Shown here in pieces: positions 6,155-11,154 of a DNA stretch of 11,154 nucleotides. The notes under the pieces were generated by a model. That model worked only from the letters and a program-made list of their open reading frames with translations, did not search any database and was not told where the DNA came from. The stretch is taken from contig CAMLRB010000126.1 of NCBI GenBank assembly GCA_946482295.1, forward strand, positions 1 to 11,154, written 5' to 3'. Each line of letters begins with the position of its first letter. Within the stretch, counting starts at the first letter, position 1. The position numbers were made by a program, and so were the translations under genes. This DNA comes from an uncultured Bacteriovorax sp. GTDB taxonomy: Bacteria; Bdellovibrionota; Bacteriovoracia; Bacteriovoracales; Bacteriovoracaceae.

Positions 6155-6574
6155 TTATTTCTTAGAAAGAAAATTATCAATTGACCAACGTCCAGCCCCT
6201 CTACATGCAAATACAAGAGCAATGACTAAATAAAGTAGAGACATTTCTTTTACATCCATTGGATCATTTAAATGGCTCCCAAAAGCCGCAACAGTCATTG
6301 TTATGCTCATTAGTAGCGCTGCTGGTCTTGTTAGTAGGCCAATGGCCAAAAATAACCCCCCTACAAATTCAGTAAGCCCTGCTGCCCAAGCAAAGAATGC
6401 GGGCATCGGAAACCCTAATTCTTCTACTCCGGCCAGGAATTTTTCGCTTGGTGGAGTTTTGCCCATACCATGAAGAAACGCCATCATGAGTGCAGGAATG
6501 ATTCTCAAAAGAGTCATTGAGAATTCGTTAATAAAATTGTTTTCAATAGTTGTTTTAAAAATATGTTTTTTCAT
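6155..6574 (-). CDS. DoxX-family membrane protein
   Basis: A 139-residue inner-membrane protein with four hydrophobic helices at about 20-36, 59-80, 84-98 and 111-125. The DoxX pattern is visible: HGMGK after helix 1, Glu69-Phe-Val-Gly-Gly in helix 2 followed by GLLTRPAALL, and the terminal GAGRWSID. The family is named for a subunit of archaeal thiosulfate:quinone oxidoreductase. Most bacterial members are uncharacterised, with links to redox stress and thiol metabolism. The start has no good ribosome site, so Met20 could also serve, but the first ATG leaves a normal basic N-terminus. It lies 37 bases downstream of the VOC gene and is probably cotranscribed. Its stop directly abuts the kinase stop with no base between. 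Confidence 0.88.
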   Translation of the reverse strand: MKKHIFKTTIENNFINEFSMTLLRIIPALMMAFLHGMGKTPPSEKFLAGVEELGFPMPAFFAWAAGLTEFVGGLFLAIGLLTRPAALLMSITMTVAAFGSHLNDPMDVKEMSLLYLVIALVFACRGAGRWSIDNFLSKK

Positions 6575-6611
6575 ATTTTAATTCTGCCATTTGCGAAATA
6601 ATTTTCAACCA

Positions 6612-7046
6612 TTATTTGTTCATACAGTTCACCATCCAGTGAATCCCAAATTTGTCTTCGCATGACCCAAAATAGGCTCCCCAAAAAGTATCTTGTAATC
6701 CCATTTCAATTTTTCCCCCTTTAGAAAGAGCATTGAAGAGACGCTCTGTTTCTTCCTTTGTTTCTGGCGAGAGATTGATATAAACGTTGTTGCCTTTGTT
6801 TAATTTAAAACCCATTGAATCGACGGCATCAGTTCCCATAAGTTTGTGTCCACCCATGATTGGAAGCTCAACGTGCATGACGAGCTTTCTATCGGCTTCT
6901 GACATCTCTGGCATACCTTCTTGAGGAGGCATATCAGAGTAACGGTGAATACCGCCGTTAAATTCGCCGCCAAAGACACTTTTGTAATAGTTGAATGCTT
7001 CTTCTGTGTTTCTATCGAAATTGAGATATGTCCCTACAGCTGACAT
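6612..7046 (-). CDS. PhnB-like VOC (glyoxalase-fold) family protein
   Basis: A 144-residue soluble protein of the vicinal oxygen chelate superfamily, PhnB-like branch. Visible marks are YLNFDRNTEEAFNYYKSVFG (7-26), the loop ending in MHVELPIMGGHKLMGTD (57-73), the NVYINL strand, and the closing signature from Asp119 to Asn140 (DTFWG, then DKFGIHWMVN). Members fold as paired beta-alpha-beta-beta-beta units, usually as dimers with a metal or substrate pocket between them. PhnB-like proteins are mostly of unknown substrate and are sometimes misnamed 3-demethylubiquinone methyltransferases. The ATG has a textbook AGGAGG on the - strand (7057-7052) and a TATAAT box further up, so this is the first gene of a VOC-DoxX unit. 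Confidence 0.9.
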   Translation of the reverse strand: MSAVGTYLNFDRNTEEAFNYYKSVFGGEFNGGIHRYSDMPPQEGMPEMSEADRKLVMHVELPIMGGHKLMGTDAVDSMGFKLNKGNNVYINLSPETKEETERLFNALSKGGKIEMGLQDTFWGAYFGSCEDKFGIHWMVNCMNK

Positions 7047-7051
7047 GAGAA

Positions 7052-7102
7052 CCTCCTAGATTGTTTTTGTGATAATTATATGCGTGCTCATTTTTTTGAC
7101 TA
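7052..7102 (-). promoter_or_regulatory. promoter and strong ribosome site of the VOC-DoxX unit
   Basis: On the - strand a perfect TATAAT lies at 7080-7075, with TAGTCA (7102-7097, four of six matches to TTGACA) sixteen bases upstream. AGGAGG at 7057-7052 is five bases before the ATG at 7046. Transcription would begin near 7068, giving a leader of about 20 bases. The -10 and ribosome site are the best of their kind in the window; the -35 is weak. Confidence 0.6.
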
Positions 7103-7253
7103 TATAGAGTGCATTAAAAGAATGCAGTCAACTCTTGGATTAAAGGCAAATATGCAATTTAAATTTAATAAAGGTATCTTTTCTTAAGTATTGGAGTAAT
7201 GTGAAGTTGTTAAGTTAATGTTTCATTTATTATTCGGCTTTAGTTCATCAATA

Positions 7254-7275
7254 AAATCCAATAGCAAATCCAATA
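7254..7275 (+). repeat. tandem 10-bp direct repeat upstream of the RRM gene
   Basis: AAATCCAATA occurs at 7254-7263 and again at 7266-7275, separated by GC, a 12-bp period. It lies 56-77 bases before the RRM start codon. The rest of 7103-7253 is AT-rich, with no open frame or structure I can support; TTGTTA (7207-7212) and TATTAT (7228-7233) are only a weak promoter candidate because they are 15 bp apart. The repeat could be a regulator site or an RNA element in a long leader. Confidence 0.45.
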
Positions 7276-7296
7276 TTTTTTTTAGCGTAATTCACG

Positions 7297-7311
7297 TCAC
7301 AATTATTGTGA
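7297..7311. promoter_or_regulatory. 15-bp perfect palindrome near the RRM gene start
   Basis: TCACAATTATTGTGA is symmetric about its central base. It lies 19 bases before the ATG at 7331, with GGGAG (7321-7325) as ribosome site in between. As DNA it looks like a dimeric-regulator operator placed close to or inside the transcribed leader. As RNA it would be only a weak five-pair hairpin. The halves are in the opposite order to the CRP consensus (TGTGA-N6-TCACA), so a CRP site is not claimed. Confidence 0.45.
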
Positions 7312-7330
7312 TCGTTCATAGGGAGTATCC

Positions 7331-7609
7331 ATGTCTCAAAAACTTTATGTAGGTAACTTAGGTTACAATGTTACTAACGAATCATTAGCAGATAAATTTG
7401 CACAATTCGGAACTGTTCAATCAGCAAAAATCATTATTGACCGCGATACAAATCGTTCAAAAGGTTTTGGTTTTGTTGAAATGTCGTCTAGCCGTGAAGC
7501 AGCTTCTGCCATCACAGAGCTAAACGGAACAGAGTATGAAGGACGTAATATGAATGTTTCTGAAGCTAAAGAAATGGCTCCAAAAACTTCTCGTTCGAAC
7601 CGTTGGTAA
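7331..7609 (+). CDS. single-RRM RNA-binding protein
   Basis: A 92-residue protein that is essentially one RNA recognition motif. RNP2 is LYVGNL at 5-10 and RNP1 is KGFGFVEM at 44-51, with aromatic residues in the positions that stack on RNA bases. The domain ends around residue 80 and a short basic tail (SRSNRW) follows. Bacterial proteins of this kind, best known as cyanobacterial Rbp, bind single-stranded RNA and are often cold- or stress-induced. The glycine-rich tail of some cyanobacterial members is absent. It stands alone: an intergenic region of 284 bases precedes it and an intrinsic terminator follows. The ATG is supported by GGGAG six bases upstream and by RNP2 beginning at residue 5. 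Confidence 0.95.
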   Translation: MSQKLYVGNLGYNVTNESLADKFAQFGTVQSAKIIIDRDTNRSKGFGFVEMSSSREAASAITELNGTEYEGRNMNVSEAKEMAPKTSRSNRW

Positions 7610-7621
7610 TTTAATCCAATC

Positions 7622-7653
7622 AAGGCCTGTCTAAAACAAGATGGGCCTTTTTT
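7622..7653 (+). terminator. intrinsic terminator of the RRM gene
   Basis: AAGGCCTGTCT (7622-7632) pairs over all eleven positions with AGATGGGCCTT (7639-7649), including two adjacent G-U pairs, around the loop AAAACA. A run of six T residues (7648-7653) follows. It begins 13 bases after the RRM stop and ends three bases before the stop of the opposing secreted-protein gene. Read from the other strand, the hairpin is not followed by a T-run, so it mainly serves the rightward gene. Confidence 0.9.
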
Positions 7654-7656
7654 ACT

Positions 7657-9009
7657 TTATAACTTTTCTAATTCTTTTTTAAAGTCGAACGAAAATTTAG
7701 TCTTGTAAATTTGGTCTTGGACTTGCCGAATAAGTGAATCAATCTTCTTTTTGTTTCTGTCTAAATTTTGTGAGAGTCTTTCAATAAATAGTAGGTCAGT
7801 TTGAGTGATCTCTTTTTTTGTATTGAAATTGTCGCCCAGTCGTTTAATGTCCAATAAATATTCTGAAAGAAAAAATAAATTCTCACGACCGATAAGTGCT
7901 TCGTCAAATTTTTGAGAGAAGTTTGAACAGTGCTGTTTATCTAAAATGGGCGATACGCATTTTGAGACAGTGGTGAGTTTAAGTGGTTTTGAAATTTGAT
8001 ATTTTTCTTTATTCAAATCATCTTTAGGAAAAGTTTCATTACTTTTTACACGATGGTAAGCTTCTTCCGCCATTTGTTGCCAATAAAAAGCTCGTCTTTC
8101 ATTACTGATTAGAAACATATGACTTTGTTTTAAAGCAGTGGGCTTATGAATATCAATTCCTAGAAAAAGTGGATCTACACAATTGGTGTATCGAAAGTTT
8201 TCGCCGTAATTGTGGTACATAATGGGCGGAATCTTGTTGTAATTAATTTGTGTTTGTTTACAAGCATGATGCTTTAATTCCGTACGTTTTTTCGTCTCTT
8301 CAAAAATTTCATCTCGCAACAAATGATCTTTGTAGATGCCCTCAGCAACAGGCAGACATGCACTTTCAAGTTCCTGACCAACACCTTTGGCCCATTTAAA
8401 TCCAGAGTTGGAACATTTATCTTTAATACTTATCAAATAAGATTCTAAAAAAAATGGCGCTGATAGACTCGCAAAAGAAGTCCCATTGTCCTTTTCTGGA
8501 TAAATTGGAAAATTCTTTTGATTTTGAATCATAGAATCGAAACGTACGAAATATTCTCTCAAACTTGTCTGGCAATCACTCACTCTAGACATGCACACAC
8601 TTGTCTCAATAGGATTTCCAAGTGTGCATGTACCATCTGGATTGAGATTATGTGGAGGCTCTAAAATTTTTTTGTATTTTTCAAAGGCCGTATTACAAAC
8701 TTGCTGCTTCTTTAAAAAACTTTCGGCCAAGTTTAATGAAGTAATGGTTGCAAGATAAAGAAGATTCGCCCCTGCCATGTTCAATTTAGCATTGATTTTA
8801 GGATCATTGGTTTGAATAGAGAGTAGGCTGACCCCCAGAGATGACAAATAATAATCAACTGGAACCGTTTCACTAATCTGCCAAATACGATCTAGTGCCG
8901 CAGAGTAGTGACTAGTTAGCTCTGCTCTTTTGGCACTAAGGTCAGCTGATTGAGCATAGCTTAATTGAGAAAAAAGTATGAGGGCTGCAATTGTGTTTTT
9001 AATGGTCAT
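7657..9009 (-). CDS. secreted cysteine-rich protein of unknown function
   Basis: A 450-residue protein I do not recognise. Residues 1-19 are a clear Sec signal peptide ending Ser-Tyr-Ala before Gln20. The mature part has ten cysteines (105, 128, 139, 146, 199, 218, 250, 277, 351, 361), an even number suited to disulfides in the periplasm or outside the cell. There is no membrane segment after the signal. The final ninety residues are charged and probably helical (for example LLFIERLSQNLDRNKKKIDSL). No enzyme motif, repeat or lipobox is visible. The start has no ribosome site, and a 12-bp palindrome lies just upstream. A zinc-ribbon gene ends 50 bases before it on the same strand, so the two may share a transcript. 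It could be an enzyme, binding protein or envelope factor; the sequence does not decide. Confidence 0.8.
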   Translation of the reverse strand: MTIKNTIAALILFSQLSYAQSADLSAKRAELTSHYSAALDRIWQISETVPVDYYLSSLGVSLLSIQTNDPKINAKLNMAGANLLYLATITSLNLAESFLKKQQVCNTAFEKYKKILEPPHNLNPDGTCTLGNPIETSVCMSRVSDCQTSLREYFVRFDSMIQNQKNFPIYPEKDNGTSFASLSAPFFLESYLISIKDKCSNSGFKWAKGVGQELESACLPVAEGIYKDHLLRDEIFEETKKRTELKHHACKQTQINYNKIPPIMYHNYGENFRYTNCVDPLFLGIDIHKPTALKQSHMFLISNERRAFYWQQMAEEAYHRVKSNETFPKDDLNKEKYQISKPLKLTTVSKCVSPILDKQHCSNFSQKFDEALIGRENLFFLSEYLLDIKRLGDNFNTKKEITQTDLLFIERLSQNLDRNKKKIDSLIRQVQDQIYKTKFSFDFKKELEKL

Positions 9010-9025
9010 GAATAAATAATTTCAT

Positions 9026-9037
9026 GATCTCAAGATC
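9026..9037. repeat. short palindrome between zinc-ribbon and secreted-protein genes
   Basis: GATCT (9026-9030) and AGATC (9033-9037) are complementary arms around CA. The site is 17 bases before the ATG of the cysteine-rich protein, where a ribosome site would be expected but none is seen. It may be a regulator site; twelve-base palindromes also arise by chance, so support is weak. Confidence 0.25.
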
Positions 9038-9059
9038 CATTCAAGTTTAGTTTTGAGCT

Positions 9060-9329
9060 TTAATCAAAAAGCTCTTCAAGAAAAGATTTTTTACGTTTTT
9101 GTTTATAGAAATCTTTATGTTTGTAATCCGAGTCACGGAAAATGACTTCCTGGATTTTTTCACGTGGAGTCGATTGAACTGCGTTTTCAGCTTGGGCCTT
9201 TTCAATAATTTTATCGAGCTCTCCACGATCCAACCAAACTCCACGACAAGTAGGGCAGTAGTCGATTTCAATTCCCATTCTCTCTGTCATTGATAAAGTT
9301 TGATCATTTTTACAGCTTGGACATTTCAT
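9060..9329 (-). CDS. small zinc-ribbon protein (zf-TFIIB type)
   Basis: An 89-residue cytoplasmic protein. The N-terminal half is a four-cysteine zinc ribbon: Cys3-Pro-Ser-Cys6 and Cys25-Pro-Thr-Cys28, followed by RGVWLDRGELDKI (29-41), the hallmark of the bacterial zf-TFIIB-like family. The second half is a charged, Lys- and Glu-rich helix-prone tail ending in FLEELFD. Family members are widespread with no settled function; nucleic-acid or protein binding is presumed. The ATG has GGGAGA five bases upstream and a plausible promoter beyond. It is the first gene of a possible two-gene unit with the cysteine-rich secreted protein. Confidence 0.9.
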   Translation of the reverse strand: MKCPSCKNDQTLSMTERMGIEIDYCPTCRGVWLDRGELDKIIEKAQAENAVQSTPREKIQEVIFRDSDYKHKDFYKQKRKKSFLEELFD

Positions 9330-9354
9330 TGATTTCTCCCTTGATTATTAGGAG

Positions 9355-9382
9355 ATGATAAAGGCGAATGCCATTTCGACAA
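9355..9382 (-). promoter_or_regulatory. promoter of the zinc-ribbon gene
   Basis: On the - strand TTGTCG (9382-9377, four of six consensus matches) is followed after 16 bases by TATCAT (9360-9355, five of six). Transcription would start near 9348, about 20 bases before the ATG, leaving the GGGAGA ribosome site (9340-9335) in the leader. Confidence 0.5.
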
Positions 9383-9400
9383 AATTGATAATAGCTAACG

Positions 9401-9412
9401 AATCGTTCGATT
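9401..9412. repeat. short palindrome after the methionine aminopeptidase gene
   Basis: AATCG and CGATT flank TT. It lies 11 bases beyond the aminopeptidase stop. No T-run follows on the - strand, so it is not a convincing terminator, and it is short enough to be chance. Confidence 0.2.
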
Positions 9413-9422
9413 AAAACAATAT

Positions 9423-10163
9423 CTAAGTGAGAATTTGCGGTTTGTTTTTAGTGATGATCATTGTGTGCTCATATTGAGCAGCTACATTTCCAGTTTCACC
9501 TGAGAGAGTCCAACCATCAGCACCTTCTTCCACATAGGTAGTCTTTGTCGAAAGGAATGGTTCGATCGTAATGACTTGTCCTTCTTTAAGAATTCTTCGG
9601 TCAGAGCGATCAAAGTATGGAGCGATAAACTTAGGTTCTTCATGTAGCGCTCTGCCGACGCCGTGACTTCCTAAATTATGAATGATTTTCAAATTGTGTT
9701 TGCGAGCAACCTTTTCAATGGCCTTGCCAATAAGATTAAGCGGGGCTCCGGCAGAGGCTACGGCCATAGCAGCATTTAAAGCTTCTTTCGTCGCTCTCAT
9801 TACTCTCGCTTGAACAGGAGAAGCAACGCCTACGACAAACGATCCACCTGTATCGGCATAGTAGCCATTTAATTCTGCTGAAACATCGATGTTGATCAAG
9901 TCTCCGTCTTTGATGACGTATGCATTAGGAATACCGTGAGCGATATCTTCATTTACCGATATACAAGTATATCCAGGAAAATTATAAGTAAATTTTGGAG
10001 CAGACTTCGCTCCATGCTTATCTAAATTTATTTTTCCAATTTCATCCAGCTCAAGTGTTGTCATACCAGGCCTTGCGGCCTTCATCATCAATTGAAGAGT
10101 TTCCTTCACAATTTTACCAATGATTTGCAGTTGAACGATGTCTTGTCTTGTTTCAATGGTCAC
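9423..10163 (-). CDS. map: methionine aminopeptidase, type I
   Basis: A 246-residue cytosolic metalloenzyme that removes the initiator methionine from new proteins. All active-site residues are present: His76 (AHGIP), metal ligands Asp93 (INIDVS) and Asp104 (ADTGG), His167 (GSHGVG), His174 (LHEEP), Glu201 (TIEPF) and Glu232 (YEHTM). Length is close to the E. coli enzyme (264). There is no N-terminal zinc-finger extension. The wording, with GVGRALHEEP and a final KPQILT, resembles the alternative type I enzymes many bacteria carry beside the one in the ribosomal-protein cluster, so a second copy elsewhere is likely. The start is GTG at 10163-10161: a TAA in frame lies directly before it, AAGGA is eight bases upstream, and Thr2-Ile3-Glu4 fits the family N-terminus. 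Confidence 0.95.
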   Translation of the reverse strand: MTIETRQDIVQLQIIGKIVKETLQLMMKAARPGMTTLELDEIGKINLDKHGAKSAPKFTYNFPGYTCISVNEDIAHGIPNAYVIKDGDLINIDVSAELNGYYADTGGSFVVGVASPVQARVMRATKEALNAAMAVASAGAPLNLIGKAIEKVARKHNLKIIHNLGSHGVGRALHEEPKFIAPYFDRSDRRILKEGQVITIEPFLSTKTTYVEEGADGWTLSGETGNVAAQYEHTMIITKNKPQILT

Positions 10164-10191
10164 TTATGTAATCCTTTTAAAAGATAAATGT

Positions 10192-10220
10192 ATTCTAGCA
10201 AATGCCCAGTAAAATGTCCT
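10192..10220 (-). promoter_or_regulatory. promoter of the methionine aminopeptidase gene
   Basis: On the - strand AGGACA (10220-10215, four of six matches to TTGACA) is followed after exactly 17 bases by TAGAAT (10197-10192), which is preceded by TGC, an extended -10. Transcription would start near 10185, giving a leader of about 22 bases that contains the AAGGA ribosome site. The remaining bases up to the kinase stop at 10308 show no terminator. Confidence 0.6.
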
Positions 10221-10307
10221 GAGTAACTATGAGATTTGTTTCTAATGAGTTTTTAAGTTGACCATAAGTTATATGTATTTCCAAGTTCCAGCAATTCTCG
10301 AGTTGAT

Positions 10308-11154
10308 TCATTTTCGAAGAGTTTCACTTGTCGCTATTGGGATAGTAAAATGAAAAATTGTACCTTTTCCAATTTTACTTTCGCACCAAATTCTTCCTTT
10401 ATGTGCCTCGACAATGCCTTTAGCGATTGACAGTCCCAGACCGCTTCCCTGTTTTTGAGTTTCTTTAGCTTGCCAATATCTATCAAATATCTTGGTTAAT
10501 TGTTCAGTAGGTATACCTGGTCCAGTGTCGGAAACATTTACCACAACTGAGTCGTCAATTTGGTTCATAGAAACTTTGATAGTCCCTTCTTCTGGAGTAA
10601 ACTTAATCGCGTTGCAAAGTATATTAGACAAGACTTGGCCAATTCGGGAAGCATCACACGCAACTTTTGGAAGTTCAGGCATAATTTTCACGTCGAGAAT
10701 CTGCTTTTTAGATTCGGCCTGAATTCTAATTCCTTCTATTACTGGCAATAGAACATCACTAACACTATTGGCATAAACATCAACCGAAAATGTACCACTT
10801 TCAATTTTTGAAAAGTCTAGTAGATCTTCAATGAGTTGTTTCATATTTAAAGTCGATCTCTGTATTTTTTTTGCTAATTCATGTAGTTTTTCTATATCGA
10901 CTTGTTCCATTCGATGTAATAGTTGTGCTGCTAAACTAATAGTAGAAACTGGATTCTTGAGATCATGAGAAACAATTGCAAGTACATCTTCACGTGTTTT
11001 GATGGCCCGCTGAAGCTGTACTTCTCTTGCTTGCTGTTCTGAAATGTCCCGTATGGCAGCAGTAAATATCTTTGTGCCTCCAATTTCAAGTTTTGAAATC
11101 GAAGCATCTGCAGGAAATTCTTCTCTGTTCTTGCGAACTCCTGAAATGGGTCTT
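10308..11154 (-). CDS. PAS-domain sensor histidine kinase, C-terminal part, cut by the window edge
   Basis: The frame stays open to the window edge, so this is the last 281 residues of a longer protein; the Met at 10910 is internal. Numbering from the edge: residues 1-40 are the end of a PAS domain (RPISGVRKNREEFPADAS, then TAAIRDISEQ). A linker helix leads to HisKA with His63 in VSHDLKNPV. The kinase domain follows, with SNILCNAIKF (N-box Asn181), DTGPGIP (209-215), an FDRYWQA F-box near 223-229 and GSGLGL (236-241). It autophosphorylates on His63 and passes the phosphate to a response regulator that is not in the window. No membrane helix is seen in this part, and sensor domains are probably further upstream. 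Ser-Glu-Thr-Leu-Arg-Lys ends the protein with no receiver domain. Confidence 0.93.
   Translation of the reverse strand, partial: RPISGVRKNREEFPADASISKLEIGGTKIFTAAIRDISEQQAREVQLQRAIKTREDVLAIVSHDLKNPVSTISLAAQLLHRMEQVDIEKLHELAKKIQRSTLNMKQLIEDLLDFSKIESGTFSVDVYANSVSDVLLPVIEGIRIQAESKKQILDVKIMPELPKVACDASRIGQVLSNILCNAIKFTPEEGTIKVSMNQIDDSVVVNVSDTGPGIPTEQLTKIFDRYWQAKETQKQGSGLGLSIAKGIVEAHKGRIWCESKIGKGTIFHFTIPIATSETLRK

Noticed and set aside
7297..7311. CRP-type binding site
   Set aside because: The half-sites are in the opposite order to TGTGA-N6-TCACA and the spacing differs.
7417..7623. - strand frame opposite the RRM gene
   Set aside because: It is antisense to RNP1 and has no start signal; the RRM reading is unambiguous.
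9047..9293. Frames overlapping the zinc-ribbon gene on both strands
   Set aside because: The CxxC pairs and ribosome site support only the 9060-9329 reading.
10492..10751. Two + strand frames opposite the PAS kinase
   Set aside because: They are antisense to conserved kinase motifs and have no domain content.
1..11154. tRNA, rRNA, CRISPR arrays, insertion sequences, prophage genes
   Set aside because: No cloverleaf, spaced repeat array, transposase frame or terminal inverted repeats were seen on either strand.

Overview
The window is AT-rich bacterial DNA, densely packed with short intergenic gaps and two head-on gene pairs whose stop codons touch or overlap. The mix of secreted proteins of unknown function, sensor kinases, a single-RRM RNA-binding protein, a YcaO-like protein and a GreA/B-like factor would fit a low-GC predatory-type or delta-proteobacterial-like lineage such as Bacteriovoracales/Bdellovibrionota. 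That assignment is an inference from overall character; no marker gene proves it.

Left part (1-2036, + strand): an HxlR-type regulator; a 10-bp-arm inverted repeat; a secreted alpha/beta hydrolase whose best promoter places transcription start on its ATG (probably leaderless); and, 9 nt further on, a GreA/GreB-like elongation-factor relative.

Middle left (2033-4617, - strand): a compact three-gene unit of a small Sec-signal protein, a membrane-anchored orphan family 5 (peptide/nickel-type) solute-binding protein, and a short YcaO-like protein. No permease, ABC ATPase, TfuA or cyclodehydratase partner is present. This is the least conventional part of the window. It is transcribed divergently from a membrane histidine kinase with a C-terminal receiver-like domain (4649-6154), from overlapping -10-like elements.

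Middle right (6155-7649): a DoxX membrane protein and a PhnB-like VOC protein in one - strand unit, then a + strand RRM protein with a structured upstream region (tandem 10-bp repeat plus a 15-bp palindrome) and a clear intrinsic terminator.

Right part (7657-11154, - strand): a 450-residue secreted ten-cysteine protein of unknown function behind a small zinc-ribbon protein; a type I methionine aminopeptidase with a GTG start; and the C-terminal 281 residues of a PAS histidine kinase that runs off the window. No tRNA, rRNA, CRISPR array, insertion sequence or prophage gene was seen.
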